A stretch of DNA of 22,831 bases from assembly GCA_964434585.1 (NCBI GenBank), contig CAYSVN010000016.1, positions 1-22,831 of the forward strand. Direction: 5' to 3'. Numbering within the stretch: position 1 is the stretch's first letter; every line of letters starts with the position of its first letter. The notes under the pieces were generated by a model. It did not search any database. It was not told where the DNA came from and was given only the letters and a program-made list of their open reading frames with translations. This document shows positions 14,915 to 20,064 of the stretch, piece by piece. Both the position numbers and the translations under genes were made by a program. Source of the DNA: CAYSVN01 sp964434585. GTDB taxonomy: Bacteria; Patescibacteriota; Gracilibacteria; Peribacterales; Peribacteraceae.

Positions 14915-16408
14915 ATGGCTAGCCATCCAAGAAAATTTATTGTACAACCAACCGACGACGAATTAAAAGACCTGCCAGACGGTGTAAAACACCTTATTAA
15001 AAAAGGTCGCGAACAACGGTATGTTACACACCAAGAGATTAATGCTGTTGTACCAAACGCAGAAGAAAACCTTGAAGTGCTCGATGAAGTTTACGACCTG
15101 TTTATTAGAATCGGAATACAGATTATCGATGTAAAGGAAGCGCTACTGTGGGATAAACGTGATGAAGAAAAAGAAACAGCCCTTGATGATAAGAAGGTAG
15201 TTTCTGCTGTTATCGGTAAAAAATTACCAGATGACCTTGATGCTCCAGATGAAGAGCTTTCAGACATTGAAAGTGATGATGAAGATGAAGATGAAGATAA
15301 AAAGAAAAAAGCAAAAAAAGATGACCATCCTGCTGATATGATTGCAACTGCTGGAATTGTTGTTGATAGTGATAAAGATATCTCCGAAGAAGAACGTAAA
15401 AAAAGAAAGCGTGAACGTGAAGTGGATTTACTTGAAATTTCAAACGACTCTGTACGTATGTACTTAAGTGAGATTGGACGTGTGCCACTTATTGATGGAC
15501 GTAAAGAAGTAGAATTAGCCAGGCGTATTGCTAAGGGCGATGCTTCTGCTAAACAGCAACTTGCTGAAGCTAACTTACGTCTTGTGGTTAGTATTGCTAA
15601 AAAATATATTGGTCGCGGACTTAGTTTCTTAGACCTTATTCAAGAAGGAAATATTGGACTCTTTAGAGCGGTAGAAAAATTTGATCCTGATCGTGGATTT
15701 AAATTTTCAACTTATGCTACCTGGTGGATTCGCCAAGCTATTACTCGTGCCATTGCCGACCAAGCCAGAACTATTCGTATTCCAGTACACATGGTAGAAA
15801 CTATTAATAAACTAACCCATACTCAACGTCGTTTAGTACAAGAGCTTGGGCGTGAACCAACTGCGGAGGAGCTAGCAACAGAAATGGAAATGGATATTAA
15901 AAAAGTACGACACATCCAAAAAATTTCCCAAGACATTGTATCACTAGAAGCACCAGTTGGAAGCGAGGAAGATAGTAAACTTGGAGATTTTATTGAAGAC
16001 GAAGATGCCATTAATCCTTTTGAAGCAACAAATAAACAATTAAAGAAAGAAAATGTACACGCCATGCTAGACTTCTTAACTCCACGTGAGCGTAAAATTA
16101 TCGAAATGCGTTTTGGTTTATTAACCGGCATTGGTCACACGCTAGAGGAAGTAGGAAAAGAATTTGGTGTAACTCGTGAACGTATTAGGCAAATTGAAGC
16201 CAAGGTACTACAAAAAATGCGAGATCATCCAAGAAGTCTTTCTATTCGTGAACACGGTGCGCCACCAAAACGTGTCGGCTTTAGCCCTATTGCCCAAGGT
16301 CCAATGTGTAATAAATGTGGTAAAGGTAGCATGATTGAAATTAATCGCGCCGGCCAAACATTGCTAAAGTGTGACCACTGCGCACAAGAAGAGCCAATTA
16401 CAAGTTAA
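14915..16408 (+). CDS. rpoD: Primary sigma-70 factor with a C-terminal zinc ribbon
   Basis: Directs RNA polymerase to housekeeping promoters. Of 497 residues, about 12-75 form region 1.1, 85-170 an acidic then basic linker (DDEDEDEDKKKK), 174-205 region 1.2 (DSVRMYLSEIGRVPL), 215-290 region 2 including the -10 reading helix TYATWWIRQAITRAIADQARTIRIP, 291-365 region 3 (VHMVETINKL), and 385-445 region 4 (LTPRERKIIEMRFGL...GVTRERIRQIEAKVLQKMR). There is no large non-conserved insertion of the E. coli type. After region 4 an extra tail of about 50 residues holds C465xxC468 and C486xxC489, a zinc-ribbon pattern not normal for sigma-70 proteins, which usually end shortly after region 4.2. The gene ends before a strong terminator, so it is monocistronic. 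Family and role are secure; the tail's role is unknown. Confidence 0.97.
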   Translation: MASHPRKFIVQPTDDELKDLPDGVKHLIKKGREQRYVTHQEINAVVPNAEENLEVLDEVYDLFIRIGIQIIDVKEALLWDKRDEEKETALDDKKVVSAVIGKKLPDDLDAPDEELSDIESDDEDEDEDKKKKAKKDDHPADMIATAGIVVDSDKDISEEERKKRKREREVDLLEISNDSVRMYLSEIGRVPLIDGRKEVELARRIAKGDASAKQQLAEANLRLVVSIAKKYIGRGLSFLDLIQEGNIGLFRAVEKFDPDRGFKFSTYATWWIRQAITRAIADQARTIRIPVHMVETINKLTHTQRRLVQELGREPTAEELATEMEMDIKKVRHIQKISQDIVSLEAPVGSEEDSKLGDFIEDEDAINPFEATNKQLKKENVHAMLDFLTPRERKIIEMRFGLLTGIGHTLEEVGKEFGVTRERIRQIEAKVLQKMRDHPRSLSIREHGAPPKRVGFSPIAQGPMCNKCGKGSMIEINRAGQTLLKCDHCAQEEPITS

Positions 16409-16421
16409 AAATAACATAGAT

Positions 16422-16457
16422 AAAAAGCTTAATAGATATAAACCTATTAAGCTTTTT
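16422..16457. terminator. Bidirectional intrinsic terminator
   Basis: A perfect 14-bp stem, AAAAAGCTTAATAG at 16422-16435 with CTATTAAGCTTTTT at 16444-16457, around an 8-nt loop. A-run and T-run flank both sides, so it serves the convergent sigma factor and DUF378 genes. Confidence 0.85.
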
Positions 16458-16476
16458 AATATAAAGGCTAGAAATA

Positions 16477-16668
16477 CTATTTAGCAGATTTAAGAATTGC
16501 ACAAACAGCAGCAGCTCCAACAAGGATGTATACAATGTTTTCAAGCATTGGCACAGAACCAAGAATAAGGTTAACCACGTTTAAGTTGGTACCCATAAAT
16601 TGGCCAATACCAACAAGTCCCCAGTTAAGGGCACCGATCCAAACAAGAATGTTTGTAAGATTACGCAT
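16477..16668 (-). CDS. DUF378 family small membrane protein
   Basis: A 63-residue hydrophobic protein with two membrane segments, at about 5-25 and 44-60. It shows the family hallmark WIGALNWGLVGI near the N-terminus and LENIVYILVGAAA in the second half, which is typical of DUF378 (YuzA-like) proteins. Function is unknown in the family. The start is supported by a good promoter (TTGCAT, 17 nt, TAGTAT) and a leader of about 20 nt that is almost purely pyrimidine (TTCTTTCTCTCTTTTTTT) directly before the ATG. It is convergent with the sigma factor gene. Confidence 0.9.
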   Translation of the reverse strand: MRNLTNILVWIGALNWGLVGIGQFMGTNLNVVNLILGSVPMLENIVYILVGAAAVCAILKSAK

Positions 16669-16695
16669 AAAAAAAGAGAGAAAGAAGTAAACTAC

Positions 16696-16724
16696 ATACT
16701 ATATAATAGTAAAAGTAGATGCAA
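16696..16724 (-). promoter_or_regulatory. Promoter of the DUF378 gene
   Basis: On the minus strand, TTGCAT at 16719-16724, a 17-nt spacer and TAGTAT at 16696-16701. The -35 box is identical to that of the sigma factor gene. Confidence 0.55.
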
Positions 16725-16919
16725 AACTATTGTAGGTAGTAGCAGATAGTGTTGTAATAACATTTTCTATTGAACAAATTTTGTATACATAAATAGTAAT
16801 TTATCAGCAAGAATAAAAAATATCTTTCAGTAAATATGGCAAACCATGTTTGAACGACCCGCCTTCGCTTTAACTACATTATGATAAACGATAATTTTTT
16901 AGTATTTTTAACATGGATA

Positions 16920-16980
16920 GCTACGTCGTGGTCTTTGTGTTATCTTGAAGCGGAGATGAAGGACAAAGACGCGCCGTAGC
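16920..16980. repeat. Imperfect palindromic element
   Basis: The 19-nt arm at 16920-16938 (GCTACGTCGTGGTCTTTGT) pairs with ACAAAGACGCGCCGTAGC at 16963-16980, with one bulge and two mismatches, around a 24-nt loop. GC-rich against an AT-rich background. It appears to belong to a dispersed palindromic repeat family also present at 19552-19615. Confidence 0.6.
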
Positions 16981-17027
16981 CTCCTCAATTTTCATACTTT
17001 AAAGCAGTATAATAGTAAGCGGAGTCA

Positions 17028-17041
17028 TGGCGAAGGCGACC
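17028..17041. repeat. GGCGAAGGCGACC repeat unit
   Basis: The 13-nt GGCGAAGGCGACC within this span is the exact reverse complement of GGTCGCCTTCGCC at 19554-19566, and part of it pairs with 16860-16868. It marks one end of a palindromic repeat present on both sides of the DinG-like gene. Confidence 0.55.
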
Positions 17042-17104
17042 GTTTTTTTCACTCACCTAACGGCAGACAGGTCGGCAAAAACGAACAAAGGCATTCTATA
17101 AAAT

Positions 17105-19348
17105 TTACTTCAACACTTGTTGCAGATAAGAAATTACCCGACCACGATACCCAGCAGTTTGCAGACGACTGTCAGAGATAACAACTTCTCCGTCGCCTCT
17201 TCTACTGCGGCAAAAATTACGAATTAAGCGGTAAAGACGATGCTCAAGCCTTGGCATACTATACTGCTCAAAAGCATTATCGAATGCCTGGCTACGTACC
17301 GAAATAACGGTATGGCTAGGATTATCAAATGGAAGCGAGGTTAAAATCAGTCGATCAATACTGTCTTCTGGTAAATCTACACCTTCAAAGAACCAAGGTG
17401 TTACAATTAGTATGGTTGGCTCTGAACTAGCAAGATATGTTGCTTGTATACGCCCCCTACCCCCACTATAACCTTGGCAAAGTAGAGTAACACCTTGCTG
17501 TTCTAACTTCTCAGTCTGCCGTATAAAATATTGGTCTATGGTACGTTTGCTGCCAGTTAAAATAATAGTTTTACCAGCTGGAGGATTTGTAAAGAATTCT
17601 TTAGCTCCCTCTGCTAAATCTAATGATAATATTGGTGCTTTAACCGTGGGCTGTAATGTCTCAACCGTAGCGCTAGCAGGGCTAATGGTACCAAGCGTTA
17701 AGGCAGAACCTGTAGGCACAATTAATGAAGTAGCGTATTTTTGGTACAGCAAAGTATCAAGTAAATCACTAACATTTTGTGGCACCGAGTGCAAAGAGGC
17801 GTCTCTATCAGCTGGGCGCTCTATCCATACAATACGGTTATCCATTTGCTGTCCAAGTAGTATTTGCTGCAAGCTATAAAGGTTAAGCGCTACCTTTGGT
17901 GGCAAGCTACTAATATCAATATTGTCATAACGTTCCAGTAGCCCACGTACGGTAGAAGACTCAAGCTCATGTGGCAGCAAGTAGCGAATATCGCTATCAG
18001 ACCGTGTTTGCTCTATCCAAAGTTCAACCGCATCTATAAAACGCTGTAGTTCTTCGTGCTCCCCTACACCCATTCGTAAATGGTAAATAGATGCATGTAA
18101 TCCTAGGGCTTTTGTGGTGCTATCTTCTAGTAGCGAAGCATCATCAATAATAATGCGAGTACTACCAGGCAGCACCTCGCTAGCATCTACCCCAAACTTA
18201 CCACTAAGCAATGAAAGTAGCTGGGCATGGTCTACAATACTAAGAGTTGGTAAATCTTGCCACTGGCTGCGGTAAGTGTCAGACGTTTGTGTGGCACTAA
18301 GTCGGCTTAACCATAGTGATTTTTCGTCACCATGGAGGGATAAATCAGACTGATGTGCGCTACCGTACCACTTCATTTTTACAACAAGACTGGCTTCGTC
18401 TGATGTATAAATTTTTTGTTCAATAAGGCTATTCACTACATCAGTCTCACTTAATAAAAATGGAGGATAAATCACTTTAGCACCTTCGGGAACGCTGTAA
18501 TTATCTAAAAAGGTTTCGACATTTTTTACAACTAGTAATGTTTGTGTGTCCTCCTTAGCAATTTGTTGTAGGTTATGGCGTAGTACGTCGTACGTTACGG
18601 GTGTTTCAATAAGCTTAATACCAGGCTCAGACTGCCAGCTTGGGGTATGGTTCGGCAGGCTCACCATGACAGACATGTCATCCTGAGCTTGCCGAAGGAC
18701 GCGCTTAAGGTTTTTAGCGTCTGCATACCAAGCTGGAGCTTCTATAGCAGTAACAGCAGGCAAATGTTCTGCAAGTAATTGGTACGAAGGCGAACTTTTA
18801 CTAAATGCATCTATAATGTCTTGTCGCATTGTTTCTGGTAACTCTAAAAGCCTATCCCAAATAAGTTCGAACATTTCTAGCGTGGCGTTTACATCGCCAA
18901 GTGCGCGGTGCACAGGGTGATGATTAAGATTTAACGCTGTACTCATGTACGCTAGTGAATAACTTTTTAGTTCAGGAAAAACTAGTGAAGCAAGCATAGA
19001 AGTATCCAAGTAAAGTCTATCACTTATATCAATCCCCTCTCCTTTAAGCATATCAATATCAAAGGTAATATTCTGCCCAATAATAACTGTATTTGGGCCT
19101 ATTGCGGTCATGATGTCATCCCGTAAAGCAGGCATCTCTGGCTTACCTTCTAGGGCGTCTGGTGTAATACGAGTCAGTACTTTAATAACCGGTGGAATCG
19201 ATTCTTCTATAGCAATAAGCTGTTCGTATTCGTCTACTTTTTTACCATCTTGGTAACGGACAGAAGCAAACTCTATAATTCTATTTTTACCAGCCTGTAA
19301 GCCAGTAGTTTCGGTGTCTAGCACCACAAAAGGGAAAGTTGGTAACAT
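17105..19348 (-). CDS. DnaQ-type 3'-5' exonuclease fused to a degenerate DinG-like helicase region
   Basis: A 747-residue protein read from the ATG at 19348. Residues 5-165 form an intact DEDDh exonuclease: D11 and E13 in DTETTG, D97 in ITFDID, H147 and D152 in HRALGDV. The rest follows a DinG/XPD-type plan: LSIVDHAQLL and IIIDDASLLED at about 369-408 match the NHxLL and DEAH positions, and PWFFEGVDLP, LILTSLPF and RLIRNFCRSRRGDG match motifs IV-VI. No Walker A P-loop (GxGKT/S) exists and DEAH is DDAS, so ATP-driven unwinding is unlikely. DinG of some Firmicutes is likewise a nuclease. No iron-sulfur cysteines are seen. An in-frame palindromic element encodes about residues 217-234. The start is set by TATACT 8 nt upstream; the sequence upstream of it is an assembly gap flanked by a duplicated 55-mer. 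Confidence 0.85.
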   Translation of the reverse strand: MLPTFPFVVLDTETTGLQAGKNRIIEFASVRYQDGKKVDEYEQLIAIEESIPPVIKVLTRITPDALEGKPEMPALRDDIMTAIGPNTVIIGQNITFDIDMLKGEGIDISDRLYLDTSMLASLVFPELKSYSLAYMSTALNLNHHPVHRALGDVNATLEMFELIWDRLLELPETMRQDIIDAFSKSSPSYQLLAEHLPAVTAIEAPAWYADAKNLKRVLRQAQDDMSVMVSLPNHTPSWQSEPGIKLIETPVTYDVLRHNLQQIAKEDTQTLLVVKNVETFLDNYSVPEGAKVIYPPFLLSETDVVNSLIEQKIYTSDEASLVVKMKWYGSAHQSDLSLHGDEKSLWLSRLSATQTSDTYRSQWQDLPTLSIVDHAQLLSLLSGKFGVDASEVLPGSTRIIIDDASLLEDSTTKALGLHASIYHLRMGVGEHEELQRFIDAVELWIEQTRSDSDIRYLLPHELESSTVRGLLERYDNIDISSLPPKVALNLYSLQQILLGQQMDNRIVWIERPADRDASLHSVPQNVSDLLDTLLYQKYATSLIVPTGSALTLGTISPASATVETLQPTVKAPILSLDLAEGAKEFFTNPPAGKTIILTGSKRTIDQYFIRQTEKLEQQGVTLLCQGYSGGRGRIQATYLASSEPTILIVTPWFFEGVDLPEDSIDRLILTSLPFDNPSHTVISVRSQAFDNAFEQYSMPRLEHRLYRLIRNFCRSRRGDGEVVISDSRLQTAGYRGRVISYLQQVLK
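18651..18696. repeat. Palindromic element inserted in frame in the DinG-like gene
   Basis: Two 21-nt arms, TTCGGCAGGCTCACCATGACA at 18651-18671 and its partner at 18676-18696, pair at 18 of 21 positions around a 4-nt loop. The element encodes VLRQAQDD and SLPNH in the minus-strand protein, peptides that from general knowledge recur in unrelated bacterial proteins as the trace of a widespread small palindromic repeat. Confidence 0.8.
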
Positions 19349-19371
19349 ATGCCAAAAGTATAGAGCCACGT
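19317..19371. repeat. 55-bp direct duplicate, left of the gap
   Basis: Identical over all 55 nt to 19472-19526. The copies directly abut both edges of the 100-N run, which is the mark of two contigs that overlap by one k-mer and were scaffolded without merging. Confidence 0.9.
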
Positions 19372-19471
19372 NNNNNNNNNNNNNNNNNNNNNNNNNNNNN
19401 NNNNNNNNNNNNNNNNNNNNNNNNNNNNNNNNNNNNNNNNNNNNNNNNNNNNNNNNNNNNNNNNNNNNNNN
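19372..19471. other. Assembly gap of 100 N
   Basis: Exactly 100 undetermined bases, a conventional placeholder length. Because the same 55-mer lies on both sides, the true distance is probably negative and the gap spurious. Any translation across it is meaningless. Confidence 0.95.
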
Positions 19472-19526
19472 TCTAGCACCACAAAAGGGAAAGTTGGTAA
19501 CATATGCCAAAAGTATAGAGCCACGT
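19472..19526. repeat. 55-bp direct duplicate, right of the gap
   Basis: Second exact copy of 19317-19371. It contains the first codons and the -10 box of the DinG-like gene; merging the copies restores one normal gene start and its full promoter. Confidence 0.9.
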
Positions 19527-19540
19527 GGCATAATGGGCAA
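19512..19540 (-). promoter_or_regulatory. Promoter of the DinG-like gene
   Basis: On the minus strand, TTGCCC at 19535-19540, 17-nt spacer, TATACT at 19512-19517, and 8 nt to the ATG within the right-hand copy (equivalent to 19348 in the left copy). The intact -35/-10/start order supports the gene start and the idea that the gap is false. Confidence 0.65.
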
Positions 19541-19551
19541 TTGGTATTATT

Positions 19552-19615
19552 AAGGTCGCCTTCGCCGAAAGTCGTGAAGCGCATTGAGGAAGCTGTGGAG
19601 GCTACGGCGCACCTT
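19552..19615. repeat. Palindromic repeat upstream of the DinG-like gene
   Basis: AAGGTCGCCTTCGCC at 19552-19566 pairs imperfectly with GGCTACGGCGCACCTT at 19600-19615. Its reverse complement shares GCGCCGTAGCCTCC and GGCGAAGGCGACC, in the same order, with 16971-17040, so two related copies flank the gene in inverted orientation. Confidence 0.6.
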
Positions 19616-19631
19616 AAATAGATATTTAGTC

Positions 19632-19660
19632 TTGTAATATTGCTATTACTATGCTATTAT
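19632..19660 (+). promoter_or_regulatory. Promoter of the small anchored protein gene
   Basis: TTGTAA at 19632-19637, 17-nt spacer ending in TGC, and TATTAT at 19655-19660 (extended -10). The leader of about 31 nt has no Shine-Dalgarno sequence and contains CTCTTTCCCCTTTTT before the ATG. Confidence 0.55.
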
Positions 19661-19697
19661 ATACATAACAAACATAAACTCTTTCCCCTTTTTATAT

Positions 19698-19970
19698 ATG
19701 TCTAAAACACATGCCCAATTTAATTGGATGTCATTCGCTGTCGGTTTTGTAGTAGCTGTAATTCTAGCATTTTTAGCCGCTAACGGATTATTTGGTAGTT
19801 CATTACAAGGATTGCTTTCTACTAAAGCTCCAGTACTCAAGCCTAATACACCAAGTACAGTAGTGCCAGCACCAAAAGTAGCACCAAAAGGAGTGCCAAC
19901 AGAAGTAGCACCAACAAAAGTACCTATTCCAGGATCAGGAAATAATGGAGGAGATGCTTCTCAATTTTAA
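19698..19970 (+). CDS. Small single-TM protein with Pro/Ala/Lys-rich tail, 90 aa
   Basis: I do not recognise a family. Residues 10-33 form one membrane segment (WMSFAVGFVVAVILAFLAANGLF). From residue 42 the protein is low complexity, built of irregular VAPK/VPTE/APTK-like steps rich in proline, valine and lysine, then a glycine-rich end (GSGNNGGDASQF). Such tails often span the wall or are disordered. The N-terminus has no cleavage site, so it is probably a signal anchor with the tail outside. The gene has its own promoter and a strong terminator. Its reality is supported by these signals and by codon use; the function is unknown. Confidence 0.8.
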   Translation: MSKTHAQFNWMSFAVGFVVAVILAFLAANGLFGSSLQGLLSTKAPVLKPNTPSTVVPAPKVAPKGVPTEVAPTKVPIPGSGNNGGDASQF

Positions 19971-19997
19971 GTTATAAAATAATTGAAAATTGATGTA

Positions 19998-20027
19998 AAA
20001 AGAAGGCCTATTTAGGCCTTCTTTTGC
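19998..20027 (+). terminator. Intrinsic terminator after the small anchored protein gene
   Basis: A 12-bp stem, AAAAGAAGGCCT with AGGCCTTCTTTT, around the loop ATTT. The GC-rich core with a T-run makes it one of the clearest terminators in the window. The following kinase promoter begins at its right edge. Confidence 0.85.
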
Positions 20028-20055
20028 TTGAGTATAAAGCAGAAAAGAGTATAAT
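20028..20055 (+). promoter_or_regulatory. Promoter of the protein kinase gene
   Basis: TTGAGT at 20028-20033, 16-nt spacer, consensus TATAAT at 20050-20055, 9 nt before the ATG. The transcript would have a leader of only a few bases at most. Confidence 0.65.
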
Positions 20056-20064
20056 TAAAATAGT

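Larger units (their letters stand above)
16669..17104. other. 436-nt intergenic region with palindromic repeats
   Basis: The left end holds the DUF378 leader and promoter. No open frame or tRNA is seen in the rest. From about 16856 to 17075 the base composition shifts to GC-rich islands that form inverted repeats: CGCCTTCGC at 16860-16868 against GGCGAAGGCG at 17029-17038, and an 18-bp bulged stem at 16920-16980. A TAGCCTCC motif and GGCGAAGGCGACC recur in inverted orientation at 19552-19615. The region lies downstream of the DinG-like gene. Confidence 0.7.

Noticed and set aside
16850..17075. Possible CRISPR or structured RNA in the repeat-rich gap
   Set aside because: Repeats are inverted and irregular, not direct with regular spacers, and no conserved RNA fold is recognised; palindromic elements explain them better.
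19349..19540. N-terminal extension of the DinG-like protein across the N gap
   Set aside because: It consists of X residues plus a second translation of the same 55-mer, and it contains the promoter. The exonuclease domain is complete from 19348.
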